Positions 32,259 to 42,229 are shown, counted from the stretch's first letter. The stretch is 64,000 nucleotides of DNA from an uncultured Alphaproteobacteria bacterium (GCA_902620425.1 CACNHX010000006.1:1-64000), one strand, 5' to 3'. A program made the numbers and translations. Notes: generated by a model from the sequence alone, not told the origin.

Positions 32259-33071
32259 TCAATTATTTTCAAAAATATCTAATATTTCACCATTTTCTCT
32301 GAAAATACCGCATAAAACGCTCTTATTGGTTAAAGGTTGTTTAAATAGAGTACAAACAACACTGTTTTTTGAATTTTCTAATTGATTTAAATGTTCAGAC
32401 TCATATCCTCTTACAATTCTTATAAATGTTTTGTATGGTTCCCTTATATTAGAAAAATTTTGGAACCCCCACCAAAAACAGTCATTCTGTGCAGAAAGGG
32501 GTCTAGTTATATCAACTCCTCTATTAACAAATAATATTTCTTTTGTATAAGAATATGCAGCATGCTTCAAATTCAAAAAATATTCAGTATGTCCAAGATT
32601 CATTTGCAATATTTTATTCAAACTTGATGTCCATTTTGAAATTTTGATAGTTCCAGAAGATGCAATATTTTTAACTTCATTTTCAGAGAAACCATATGAA
32701 TTTAATGTTCTATTTACTCCATGATCAAACATCCATTCAATAATTTCTGCTGGATTTGGTGCAAGTTGTAACTGTAGTAATTTACTAAACATTTCCTCTT
32801 GAGCACCTCTTAAAAAAACAATTGACTCGGGATTTAGTTGAAATTTTGACATTAAATTAAATCTCAAATCAATTACACTATCTAAAGTTTCTTTAGAGTG
32901 ATTGCCCAAACCTATAACATTACCAAGAAAAATTAATTTATCATTAATACCAAAATTTTTAAGTATAAATTTTTTAATTGAAGTAAAAGATTTTAAATTT
33001 GAATGTATTGATCCAATAGCCCAAATTTTGTTAGTATTATTTAATTCAACAAAATTACTTATGTTATTCAA
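32259..33071 (-). CDS. Calcineurin-like metallophosphoesterase fold, probably catalytically dead
   Basis: PPP/PrpA-like layout but IGSIHSN for GDIHGN, LGNVIGLG for GDxVDRG, RGAQEEM for RGNHE, FVNRGVD for FVHAGVD. Confidence 0.75.
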   Translation of the reverse strand: MNNISNFVELNNTNKIWAIGSIHSNLKSFTSIKKFILKNFGINDKLIFLGNVIGLGNHSKETLDSVIDLRFNLMSKFQLNPESIVFLRGAQEEMFSKLLQLQLAPNPAEIIEWMFDHGVNRTLNSYGFSENEVKNIASSGTIKISKWTSSLNKILQMNLGHTEYFLNLKHAAYSYTKEILFVNRGVDITRPLSAQNDCFWWGFQNFSNIREPYKTFIRIVRGYESEHLNQLENSKNSVVCTLFKQPLTNKSVLCGIFRENGEILDIFENN

Positions 33072-33075
33072 AATA

Positions 33076-33579
33076 TTATTTTTTTATTAAAATTTGTTCA
33101 ATTTTTTCTGTTGATTGAAAATAATCTGTTTTTTCTACTGCTGCAACTTCCCTCGCTAATCTCTCTATTGCAACTTGAAACATTTGTCTTTCACTGTATG
33201 ATTGTTCTGCCTGACTACTTTTTCTAAATAAATCTCTTACAACTTCGGCTATTTTTACTGGATCACCTGAAAAAATCTTTGTCTCATATTCTTGAGCTCT
33301 TCTACTCCACATTATTCTTCTTATTTTTGGTTTTAATTTTAATGTTGAGTAAACTTCATCAATAATTTTTTTTGAAGAAATTTTTCTTAATCCAACCTCA
33401 TCTTTTTTATCTAGGGGCACTCTTATAACTAATTTGGATTGTTCCATTTTAACAACATAAAATCTTGTTTTTATACTAGAGATTTCCATATTTTCTATTT
33501 GCGTTATCTCACCTACTCCATGTTTCGGATAAACTACTATTTCTCCTATTTTAAATTCTGAGTTTTTTTTACTATTCAT
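33076..33579 (-). CDS. carD: CarD/CdnL family transcriptional regulator
   Basis: FKIGEIVVYPKHGVGEITQIE, WSRRAQEYETKIFSGDPVKIAEVVRDLFRKS. Confidence 0.95.
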   Translation of the reverse strand: MNSKKNSEFKIGEIVVYPKHGVGEITQIENMEISSIKTRFYVVKMEQSKLVIRVPLDKKDEVGLRKISSKKIIDEVYSTLKLKPKIRRIMWSRRAQEYETKIFSGDPVKIAEVVRDLFRKSSQAEQSYSERQMFQVAIERLAREVAAVEKTDYFQSTEKIEQILIKK

Positions 33580-33912
33580 TTATCTTCCTGGTTTTGCACT
33601 GAAGTGTTTATTGTATTTATTTTTAACATTTTGCCATTCTTCAGCATCTGAAGGTGGATTTTTTTTCTCATTTATATTAGGCCAAATTTCTGAATATTTT
33701 CTGTTTATTTCAGCCCATTTTTCTATACCATCCTCAGTATCAGACAATATGGCTTCAACAGGACATTCAGGTTCACAAACACCACAATCAATACATTCAT
33801 CTGGGTGAATAACAAGCATATTTTCACCTTCATAAAAACAGTCAACTGGGCACACCTCAACGCAATCCATATGTTTACATTTAATACATTTTTCATCTAC
33901 AACATAAGTCAT
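33580..33912 (-). CDS. fdxA: Ferredoxin (7Fe type)
   Basis: [54 protein letters not shown]. Confidence 0.96.
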   Translation of the reverse strand: MTYVVDEKCIKCKHMDCVEVCPVDCFYEGENMLVIHPDECIDCGVCEPECPVEAILSDTEDGIEKWAEINRKYSEIWPNINEKKNPPSDAEEWQNVKNKYNKHFSAKPGR

Positions 33913-33913
33913 A

Positions 33914-34363
33914 TTAATTCACTTTTCTATCTAGAGCTCTTTTTCTAGCATTTCCAGAGTCTACGTCAGTAATATAAAGTAATCCAGAAAGTCTTCTTAT
34001 AAGATTTGATTCAAAGTCATGAACCTCTCCATCAGATAATACAATGTCCCATAAAGCTTCAATTAGAAGAATTTTTTTATGTTCGTCAAATTTTTTATTA
34101 ATATAAGAAGTGTAATAGTGAAGGGATTTGGAGTTGTTTTTGTTTTTAACTGCACTTTCTATAACTAACTCAACATCTTTAGAATCTTCATTAAATACAT
34201 TAATTAAACTTAATTTAATTTTATTTAATTCACTTTCATCAACATTTCCATCAGTGTATGCGGCTTCTATCATTAATCCACATAATAATTCTAAATTTTT
34301 ATTGTCTTCAATATCGTCAGAAGAATTTTGGTCTTTTAAAATATTTTTTAAAAAATTTATCAA
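33914..34363 (-). CDS. TerB-like tellurite-resistance domain protein
   Basis: [24 protein letters not shown] and [31 protein letters not shown]. Confidence 0.85.
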   Translation of the reverse strand: MINFLKNILKDQNSSDDIEDNKNLELLCGLMIEAAYTDGNVDESELNKIKLSLINVFNEDSKDVELVIESAVKNKNNSKSLHYYTSYINKKFDEHKKILLIEALWDIVLSDGEVHDFESNLIRRLSGLLYITDVDSGNARKRALDRKVN

Positions 34364-34384
34364 TTTTTACCTTTCCAAGTATTA

Positions 34385-36934
34385 TTAAAGAAGTTTCTCT
34401 AAAACCGCAAAGGGAGAATTAGGATCTTTTTCAAGTTTGTTACTTCGATTTAGTTCTTTCGATTTTTTATTTTTTTTCTTATTTTTATTATTTTTAATTT
34501 CATTTTTATTACTATTAAAGAAATATAATTTTTTTTCGTCAGAAATAGTCAGATATTCATAACCACAGAAAATCATTATATCCTTTAACTGATTACTGTT
34601 ACATCCAATTGGATTCATAAGATCGGATGATTCTAAGAAGGGTCCTTTTTTTAATTTTTGTCTTGCTAGAAAAAAAATTTTTTCAAATACATCTATTCTA
34701 AACACAAAATTTTTTAAATTAATGTATCCTATTGCATTCCAATATTTATTTGGCATTTTTGTTTCTGATATAAATGATACCCTACCATTTAATGGTAGTG
34801 GTAGAAAATTATCTGAATCATTTTGATAAAATGTTTTCCATAAAATGGCACATAACTCTATTGATTTTTTCTTTAATAAATTTGGTGTATAAAAATATTT
34901 AGCTCCAATTCTAATACCTAACTTAGTCAATTGCAATCTACTCTCTTGCGTAATTGACTTTAGAGAGTTTTTAAAACTTTCAATTGGATAATTTCCAAAA
35001 TTTTCAAAACAATTGAAAGCAATAGCTCTAATTTCGGGATTTAAATTTTCATCTAAATTTTTATTTAGAGGATACAGAATCTCATCTAGTTCATTGTCAT
35101 ACCATTTTTGAAGCTTTGCAGATATAAGTAATTTATTTTCCGATGATAAGTATTCAGAATTTAGAGCATCAATAGTTGGTTTGTATAATGTTTTGCCTTT
35201 TTTCAGTTTGCCAACTGGTTCATCACCCCAATAAATAAGAGAGTCATCTTTTAATTTAGTTTCACTTACGTCACCAAAATTTAATGAGTCTAGTGGAGCA
35301 TTGAGGAAAATCTTAACTTTATCATCTATCATGTTTCTAACTGATTTTTTTATATTACTAATAGAAAAAAGGGATTGTGAAAATATTTTTTTATCTTCGA
35401 TGAGATCAAAACCTTTTATAATTCCATATTTAGTATCATCTAAGAAAAGCTGATTTTTATTTTTTGTATGAATATCTTCAATATTTTGTACATTAGGCTC
35501 TCTGATAAAAAACTTTGATGAGTAGTCAATAAATTTTTTTGTAAGACTATCATGTAATTGATCAGATAATTCATTTTCTATTTTTTGTGTTTTTTCTTTC
35601 CAATAATATGTATTTTTTAACCATCCATGATTATTAGATATATATGTCCAGGTTCTTATTTGTGAGATTTTAATTGATAACTCAGGTATTCCTCCTCCAA
35701 AATTATAGAGCCTGCTTACTTTTTTGTTAATCCATTCTTCTGGAATGGTATAATTATTTTTAATTAGAATCAAAAAAATATCTTTTAAAAGTAATAAATA
35801 GTTATCATTAAATAGTTTTTCGAAATCAGGTATTTGACAAATACTCCATAAAAGTTGAAGATTTTTTTTAGATCTCAAAAATTCTTTAATTTCACTATCA
35901 TTGATCAAACTTCGAAAATTAACTTCATCTAAAGCATTTTTTTTATGAATAAAATAATTATGTATTGGATATTTTTTTAATGAAGATAGTAATGTTTCTA
36001 TTGAGTTAAAATTGAGATCACTATTTCTCCAATAAATTTTTTGAATATTATCGAAATTGTGCGTTTCTATTTGCTGGATTATCATAGGATCTAAATTTCC
36101 TGCTTCTTTGGTATAACTAAAAGTCCCATCCTGTTTATACCTTCCTGCTCTCCCTGCTATTTGACCTAATTCATTTGGAGCAAGATTGCGATTGTATTTC
36201 CCATCAAATTTTTCTAATGATGAAAAGCTTACGTGATTAATATTTAGATTTAACCCCATACCAATAGCATCAGTAGCTACAAGATAATCAACATTTTTAT
36301 TTTCATATACTTCAACTTGTGCATTTCTTGTTCTTGGACTAAGGGATCCCAAAACTACTGCTGTTCCACCTTTATGTGTTCTGATATTTTCTGCAATTTC
36401 ATAAACCTTATTAATATTAAATGCGATTATTGCAGATCTTGGCTCGAGTTTAGAATAATTCTGTTTTCTCAAAAAAGAAAGTTTAGAAAATCGATTTTTT
36501 TTTTCTATAGTAATATTAGGATAAATTTTTTTTAATATATTTTCTATGTTAGACGATCCAAGAAAAATGGTTTGGTAATTTCCTCTTAAATTAAGAATTT
36601 TATCTGTAAAGATGTGGCCTCTTTCATAATCTGCTGATAATTGAATTTCATCAATTACTACGCAATCAACAGAAATGTTGCTAGGCATTGACTCAACAGT
36701 ACAAAAAAAATACTTTGCTTCTTTTGGAATAATTTTTTCTTCACCAGTAATTAAAGCAACATTATGAAGTCCAATTCTTTTTACAGCTTTATCATAATTC
36801 TCTCTTGCGAGTAATCTTAGTGGAAAGCCAAAAATTCCTGAAGAATAAGTAAATAGTTTTTCAAAGGCTGTATAGGTTTTTCCAGTATTAGTAGGCCCAA
36901 GTATAGCTAGTAAATTTTGATCCTCATTGAACAT
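34385..36934 (-). CDS. Suv3-like DExH-box RNA helicase
   Basis: AILGPTNTGKTYTAFEKL, LLARENYDKAV, CVVIDEIQLSADYERGHIFTD, ATDAIGMGLNLNINHV, ELGQIAGRAGRYKQDG. Confidence 0.92.
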   Translation of the reverse strand: MFNEDQNLLAILGPTNTGKTYTAFEKLFTYSSGIFGFPLRLLARENYDKAVKRIGLHNVALITGEEKIIPKEAKYFFCTVESMPSNISVDCVVIDEIQLSADYERGHIFTDKILNLRGNYQTIFLGSSNIENILKKIYPNITIEKKNRFSKLSFLRKQNYSKLEPRSAIIAFNINKVYEIAENIRTHKGGTAVVLGSLSPRTRNAQVEVYENKNVDYLVATDAIGMGLNLNINHVSFSSLEKFDGKYNRNLAPNELGQIAGRAGRYKQDGTFSYTKEAGNLDPMIIQQIETHNFDNIQKIYWRNSDLNFNSIETLLSSLKKYPIHNYFIHKKNALDEVNFRSLINDSEIKEFLRSKKNLQLLWSICQIPDFEKLFNDNYLLLLKDIFLILIKNNYTIPEEWINKKVSRLYNFGGGIPELSIKISQIRTWTYISNNHGWLKNTYYWKEKTQKIENELSDQLHDSLTKKFIDYSSKFFIREPNVQNIEDIHTKNKNQLFLDDTKYGIIKGFDLIEDKKIFSQSLFSISNIKKSVRNMIDDKVKIFLNAPLDSLNFGDVSETKLKDDSLIYWGDEPVGKLKKGKTLYKPTIDALNSEYLSSENKLLISAKLQKWYDNELDEILYPLNKNLDENLNPEIRAIAFNCFENFGNYPIESFKNSLKSITQESRLQLTKLGIRIGAKYFYTPNLLKKKSIELCAILWKTFYQNDSDNFLPLPLNGRVSFISETKMPNKYWNAIGYINLKNFVFRIDVFEKIFFLARQKLKKGPFLESSDLMNPIGCNSNQLKDIMIFCGYEYLTISDEKKLYFFNSNKNEIKNNKNKKKNKKSKELNRSNKLEKDPNSPFAVLEKLL

Positions 36935-36938
36935 GAAA

Positions 36939-39581
36939 TTATGCAGCTTCAGATATTATTTCATTTAAAACGTAATTTAAAATTCCTCCAGCTTTATAAT
37001 ATTCCAATTCTTTTTGTGTATCTATTCTGCACTTTAAATAAATACTTTTAATTTTTTTAGACTTAATTTCACAATTAAGAGTAGTGCCAGGTTGTAGTTC
37101 AGATAAACCAGATATAGAAATGAGTTCCTTTCCTAAAATATTAAGATTTGTTTTATTTTCATTATCAATAAACTCAAGAGGTAAAACTCCCATTCCTATT
37201 AAATTAGATCTATGAATTCTTTCAAAACTTTCTGCAATTACTGCTCTAACACCTAAAAGTCTTGTGCCTTTTGCAGCCCAATCTCTAGAAGAACCTGTGC
37301 CATATTCTTTTCCTGCTATAATAACAGTATCAATTTTGCTCTTCAAATATTCTTGAGCCGCATCGTATATGGACATTTGTTGATCTGAAATAAAAGATTT
37401 AGTGTAACCTCCTTCTACATTATCTAAAATCTGATTCTTAATTCTAATATTTGCAAAAGTACCTCTCATCATAATTTCATGATTGCCACGTCTTGATCCA
37501 TAAGAGTTAAAGTTCTTAGAATTAATTTGTCTGTCAGTTAAATATATTCCTGCTGGGCTGTCCTCTTTTATACCCCCTGCAGGAGAAATATGGTCTGTTG
37601 TTACGCTATCACCTAGTAAGGCTAATATTCTTGCATCTTTAATATCTTTTAACTCAAATTTATTTTTTTCATCAAAGAAAGGAGGGTGTTTTATATAAGT
37701 ACTTGTATCATTCCAATCATATGTAGTATTTTTTGAATTACTTATTAAATTCCAATTATCATCACCTTTGTAAATTTCTTTATATCTTTCTCTAAACATT
37801 TCAGGAGTTAAGCATAAATTAAGTGTCTGATTGATTTCTGTATTTGTTGGCCATAGATCTTTCAAAAATATATCTTTTCCAAATTTAGATTTGCCCAGAG
37901 AGTCTGTAGTAAGATTAACATTAATATTACCTGCAAGAGCATAGGCGACTACAAGTGGCGGTGAGGCAAGAAAATTTGCTTTCACTTCTTGGTGAACTCT
38001 TCCTTCAAAGTTTCTATTTCCAGATAAAACTGAACAAACAGTTAAATTATTTTTTTTGATTTCATTGGACACCCATTCATCTAAAGGGCCAGAGTTTCCT
38101 ATACAAGTTGTACATCCATACCCAACAGTGTTGAATCCAAGCAGGTCAAGATATTCAGTTAAACTTGCTTTTTCAAGATAGTCGCTAACAACTTTACTAC
38201 CTGGTGCTAAGCTTGTTTTAACCCAAGGTTTAACTTCTAAACCTAAATCAATTGCCTTTTTAGCAACTAGACCTGCTGCAATCATTACATTAGGATTAGA
38301 TGTATTTGTACAGCTAGTAATCGCAGCTATTACTATATCACCGGTTTTTAATTTACTTTTATTTATAGTTTGGTCATTATCTATCTTACTAAATTCAAAT
38401 GGTACTTCTTTTAAGAGAATTTTATCTTGGGGTCTTTTTGGACCAGCAAGAGTAGGTTCAATTGTATCTAAATCTAATAATATTTTGTCTGAATAATCAG
38501 GCGCATAGTTTTCATCTGCCCAAAGAGTTTGTCTTTTTGAATATTCAGTAACAATATTTAAATGCTCACTTTCTTTACCAGTTAATTTAAGATAATTTAT
38601 TGTTTCTTCATCTGTTGGAAAAAATCCACAAGTTGCTCCATACTCTGGGGCCATATTTGAAATAGTTGCTCTATCAGCTAATGACAAATTTTTTAAACCA
38701 CTTCCGAAGAATTCTACGAATTTTCCTACAACACCTTTATCTCTCAGAATTTTAGTTATTGATAAAACTAAATCAGTTGCGGTAATTCCTTCCTTTAATG
38801 AACCTTCTACTTCAAAACCAATTACATCTGGTATATTCATGGAAATTGCTTGGCCTAGCATAGCTGCTTCAGCTTCAATTCCACCAACTCCCCATCCTAA
38901 AACAGAAAGTGAGTTAACCATTGTGGTATGACTATCTGTTCCAACAACTGAGTCTGGAAATAAATAGTTTTGATTGTCAATTTTCTTTAACCATATAGTC
39001 TTAGCTATATTTTCTAGATTTACTTGATGACAGATGCCAGCCCCTGGGGGAACAAGATAGAAGTTGTCAAATGAATTTTGACCCCATTTTAGAAATTCAT
39101 ATCTTTCTTTATTTCTTTCAAACTCTTTTCTAACATTTTCTTTTAAAGCATTATTGTTTTTATAGTTATCTACCATAACAGAATGATCTATAACAAGATC
39201 TACCCTAGATAATGGGTTTATTTTTTTCGGCTCAATTCCTCTTGATTTCAATGCATTTCGCATTGCTGCAAGATCAGCAACTGCAGGTACACCAGTGAAA
39301 TCTTGCATTAAAACACGTGTTGGAAAAAAGGCTATTTCAATTTTTTCTTTTTTTTTATTAATTTGTTTCAAAGAAGAAAAAACTCTACAAATCATTTCTT
39401 TATTAATATTTTCTCCATCTTCATTCCTGAGAAGATTTTCAATTATTATTTTAATAGAAATTGGTATCTTACTAAGATCTACACCAAAAAATTCAGCTGC
39501 TTTATTTAAGTCAAAATATTTAAAATTTTGATTATTTATTTCAATTATACGTTCTGAATTAAAAGAATTTATATTTTTCAT
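36939..39581 (-). CDS. acnA: Aconitate hydratase A
   Basis: DLVIDHSVMVD, VVGTDSHTTMVNSLSVLGWGVGGIEAEAAMLGQ, AITSCTNTSNPNVM, GAGKEYGTGSSRDWAAKG-like C-terminus. Confidence 0.97.
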   Translation of the reverse strand: MKNINSFNSERIIEINNQNFKYFDLNKAAEFFGVDLSKIPISIKIIIENLLRNEDGENINKEMICRVFSSLKQINKKKEKIEIAFFPTRVLMQDFTGVPAVADLAAMRNALKSRGIEPKKINPLSRVDLVIDHSVMVDNYKNNNALKENVRKEFERNKERYEFLKWGQNSFDNFYLVPPGAGICHQVNLENIAKTIWLKKIDNQNYLFPDSVVGTDSHTTMVNSLSVLGWGVGGIEAEAAMLGQAISMNIPDVIGFEVEGSLKEGITATDLVLSITKILRDKGVVGKFVEFFGSGLKNLSLADRATISNMAPEYGATCGFFPTDEETINYLKLTGKESEHLNIVTEYSKRQTLWADENYAPDYSDKILLDLDTIEPTLAGPKRPQDKILLKEVPFEFSKIDNDQTINKSKLKTGDIVIAAITSCTNTSNPNVMIAAGLVAKKAIDLGLEVKPWVKTSLAPGSKVVSDYLEKASLTEYLDLLGFNTVGYGCTTCIGNSGPLDEWVSNEIKKNNLTVCSVLSGNRNFEGRVHQEVKANFLASPPLVVAYALAGNINVNLTTDSLGKSKFGKDIFLKDLWPTNTEINQTLNLCLTPEMFRERYKEIYKGDDNWNLISNSKNTTYDWNDTSTYIKHPPFFDEKNKFELKDIKDARILALLGDSVTTDHISPAGGIKEDSPAGIYLTDRQINSKNFNSYGSRRGNHEIMMRGTFANIRIKNQILDNVEGGYTKSFISDQQMSIYDAAQEYLKSKIDTVIIAGKEYGTGSSRDWAAKGTRLLGVRAVIAESFERIHRSNLIGMGVLPLEFIDNENKTNLNILGKELISISGLSELQPGTTLNCEIKSKKIKSIYLKCRIDTQKELEYYKAGGILNYVLNEIISEAA

Positions 39582-39701
39582 GCTAAAATTAATTAATAAT
39601 TATAATGTTTAAATAGTATGAAGATAAATTTTTGTATAGCAAAATGTTAATTTATTATTAGTTTTCTGCCAAAAAATAAAAAGTGAGTTAATAAATTTTT
39701 T

Positions 39702-39731
39702 TGACATTTATCTTAGTTAAGAATTAAAATT
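39702..39731 (+). promoter_or_regulatory. Putative sigma70 promoter upstream of the K-rich mini-protein
   Basis: TTGACA -17/18 nt- TTAAAA/TAAAAT. Confidence 0.35.
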
Positions 39732-39837
39732 AAATCTATAATCAGATTAATTTTAAAATATTGCTATATTGTTGACTTTAATCGTAAGTTTTGGGAATAA
39801 ATGCATAGCCTTTTATAATTATCATAATATTGATAAT

Positions 39838-39853
39838 GGAGGGAGGTTCCTCC
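39838..39853 (+). promoter_or_regulatory. GC-rich 5'UTR hairpin ahead of K-rich ORF
   Basis: GGAGG-GAGGTT-CCTCC, 28 nt upstream of ATG; CTCC can alternatively pair with the SD (GGAG, 39871-39874). Confidence 0.4.
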
Positions 39854-39880
39854 GGGGTAACAAAATACAAGGAGTATTTT

Positions 39881-40057
39881 ATGGCTAAGAAGAAAAAGAA
39901 AGCTGCTCCAAAGAAGAAGAAGAAAGCAGCTACTAAGAAAAAGAAAAAAGCAGCTCCTAAAAAGAAAAAGAAAAAAGCTGCTCCTAAGAAAAAGAAAAAA
40001 GCAGCTCCTAAAAAGAAAAAGAAAAAAGCTGCTAAAAAGAAGAAAAAGAGAAGATAG
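39881..40057 (+). CDS. Lysine-rich histone H1-like/nucleoid-type repeat mini-protein
   Basis: 58 aa MAKKKKKAAPKKKKKAATKKKKKAAPKKKKKKAAPKKKKKAAPKKKKKKAAKKKKKRR preceded by AAGGAG SD; 37 of 58 residues Lys. Track start 39830 is upstream of the SD. Confidence 0.85.
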   Translation: MAKKKKKAAPKKKKKAATKKKKKAAPKKKKKKAAPKKKKKAAPKKKKKKAAKKKKKRR

Positions 40058-40076
40058 TAATACTTCAATTTTTCAA

Positions 40077-40105
40077 GAAAACTTTAATTTAAAGTTTTCT
40101 TTTTC
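40077..40105 (+). terminator. Rho-independent terminator 1 after K-rich ORF
   Basis: GAAAACTTT-AATTT-AAAGTTTTC then TTTTTC. Confidence 0.6.
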
Positions 40106-40126
40106 TTATCTTTTTCAAAAAGATAA

Positions 40127-40152
40127 AACGGGGCTAAGCCCCGTTTTTTTTA
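40127..40152 (+). terminator. Rho-independent terminator 2
   Basis: AACGGGGC-TAA-GCCCCGTT followed by T run. Confidence 0.92.
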
Positions 40153-40186
40153 TTGTTTTAAATCAAAAAGTGATTAGATCAAAATA

Positions 40187-40792
40187 ATGCTAATTGTTAA
40201 GGACTTATCTGTAGAAAGAATAGATAAAAAAATATTTGAAAATATTAATTTATCACTTACGCCAGGTAATATTACCATCTTAAAAGGTAAAAATGGTTCC
40301 GGCAAAACAACGTTATTAAAAGCAATTTTAAATCTAATAGAACCATCATTTGGATCAATATTTTGGAAAGGGAAATTATTGAAAAGAAATTTTTATGATT
40401 TCTATAATCATACTACATACATAGCCGATACAACATCAAGCTTAAGAAAGTTAACTATCAAAGATAATATTAATATTTGGAAAAAATTTTTTATATCCAA
40501 TATTAATGATGCTCAAATTGAAACGGCATTAAAAACATTAAAATTAGATAATTATTTGAATAAAAAAGTTGCAACATTATCTTTTGGTGAAACTAAAAAA
40601 TTAGAATTTTTAAGATTAATAATAGAAAACAAAAAAGTTTGGATTTTAGATGAACCTCTTTCTAATTTAGATGAAGATTCAATTGAACTAATGAAACAAA
40701 CTTTTGAAGATCATTCCTCTAAAGAAGGATCTATAATTTTTAGCTCACATCAAAATCCAGGTATTTATGTGACAGAAGAAATAGAGCTATAA
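40187..40792 (+). CDS. ccmA: Heme exporter ATP-binding protein CcmA
   Basis: LKGKNGSGKTTLLKAIL, LSFGETKKLEFLRL, WILDEPLSNLDEDSI; first gene of ccm cluster. Confidence 0.93.
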   Translation: MLIVKDLSVERIDKKIFENINLSLTPGNITILKGKNGSGKTTLLKAILNLIEPSFGSIFWKGKLLKRNFYDFYNHTTYIADTTSSLRKLTIKDNINIWKKFFISNINDAQIETALKTLKLDNYLNKKVATLSFGETKKLEFLRLIIENKKVWILDEPLSNLDEDSIELMKQTFEDHSSKEGSIIFSSHQNPGIYVTEEIEL

Positions 40793-40796
40793 AATA

Positions 40797-41468
40797 ATGA
40801 ATTTTTTAAATAAAATAATTTTCTTTTATTACAGAGAATACAAATTAAATATGAGTGGTGCTCAAGATATTTTAACAAATATCATTTTCTTTTTTATATC
40901 AATATTTATTTTTATTTTCTCTATTGGACCAGATAAACAAACAATTTCTATAATAGGAGTTGGTATATTGTGGACATTATTATTACTAAGCTCAACTTTA
41001 TCTTTAAGGAAATTTTATCAAGATGACTTTGAGAATGGCAATTTAATTATAATGCATTTAAATGGTTTTAGTTTTGGTTTTATTGCTATTTTAAAGACTT
41101 TTTCACATTTTATTTTTGTACAGATTCCCTTTTTATTATCGATACCGATTGCAAGTATCTTACTAAATATTGCGAACGATAAACTCTTCTACTTATTTGC
41201 TAGTTTTGGCATTGGATCACTTATTCTGTCCTGTTTAGGTTCAATTTCATCTTCAATGAACTTAATGAATCAACGAAACTTTTTACTGGGCAGTGTCATA
41301 GTTATGATATTAAGTGTTCCAATAATTATTTTTTCAGTAGGTATTATTAATATGGAAGAAAGCTTTAATTCTCTTATAAACATATTATTTGGAATATTAT
41401 TAATAGTTTTTTCGATAAATCCCTGGGCAAGTGGGTTGTGTCTTAAACTTTCATTAGAAAATAATTAA
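40797..41468 (+). CDS. ccmB: Heme exporter protein CcmB
   Basis: 6 TM; FYQDDFENGNLIIMHLNG; position. Confidence 0.92.
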   Translation: MNFLNKIIFFYYREYKLNMSGAQDILTNIIFFFISIFIFIFSIGPDKQTISIIGVGILWTLLLLSSTLSLRKFYQDDFENGNLIIMHLNGFSFGFIAILKTFSHFIFVQIPFLLSIPIASILLNIANDKLFYLFASFGIGSLILSCLGSISSSMNLMNQRNFLLGSVIVMILSVPIIIFSVGIINMEESFNSLINILFGILLIVFSINPWASGLCLKLSLENN

Positions 41469-41469
41469 T

Positions 41470-42168
41470 ATGAAGTTCTTAGTTAATCCTAGTAAATTTA
41501 ATGAGATGGCTGATTATATATTTAAACCAGTACTAATCTTATCTATCATATTGTTTGCAATAGGATTATTGTTTTCTTTTTATCTATCACCAGATGATTA
41601 TCAACAAGGATCAACTGTAAGAATAATGTATGTACATGTTCCGAGTGCTTGGTTAGCTTTACTAACTTATGCAATAATGACTCTTTATAGTATTATGGCA
41701 CTTGCTTTTAGAATACCCTTTGGTTTTATTTTTAATACAGCAGTAGCACCAATAGGAGCAGTTTTTACTTTGATATGTATAATAAGTGGATCTTTATGGG
41801 GAAAGCCAATGTGGGGTACCTGGTGGGTGTGGGATGCTCGATTAACTTCTGTTGCAATACTTTTTATTATTTATCTAATTATTATTTTTATGAATTTATC
41901 TTTTGAAAATAGGATTGTAAGAGAAAAGGTTGTTGCGATATTTATTCTTGTTGGATCAGTAAATCTACCAATAGTTAAATTTTCTGTGGATTGGTGGAAT
42001 ACACTACATCAACCAGCAACAATAAGTAAATTATCAAAACCCAGTATTGATCCTTCAATGATGACGCCTTTAATTATCATGACATTTGCATTTATAATGA
42101 TTGGAATAGCAATAGCCATTTTAAGAATAAAAACAGAGATAATTTCAAGAAAATCTTATTTAAGTTAA
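41470..42168 (+). CDS. ccmC: Heme exporter protein CcmC
   Basis: RIMYVHVPSAWLAL, WGKPMWGTWWVWDARLTSV tryptophan-rich motif, NTLHQPATI. Confidence 0.96.
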   Translation: MKFLVNPSKFNEMADYIFKPVLILSIILFAIGLLFSFYLSPDDYQQGSTVRIMYVHVPSAWLALLTYAIMTLYSIMALAFRIPFGFIFNTAVAPIGAVFTLICIISGSLWGKPMWGTWWVWDARLTSVAILFIIYLIIIFMNLSFENRIVREKVVAIFILVGSVNLPIVKFSVDWWNTLHQPATISKLSKPSIDPSMMTPLIIMTFAFIMIGIAIAILRIKTEIISRKSYLS

Positions 42169-42229
42169 TTTGTGACTTTTAGTCCATTGGATTAAGTATC
42201 ATTCCTGAATAATTTTGTTATTAGACAAT

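Noticed and set aside
34128-34388. 86-aa plus ORF over the TerB gene
   Set aside because: Antisense to a recognisable TerB-domain CDS; no independent evidence.
39778-40068. Minus-strand 96-aa Phe-rich ORF
   Set aside because: Antisense of the lysine codon repeats (AAG/AAA read as CTT/TTT); no SD; the plus-strand frame has SD, promoter and terminators.
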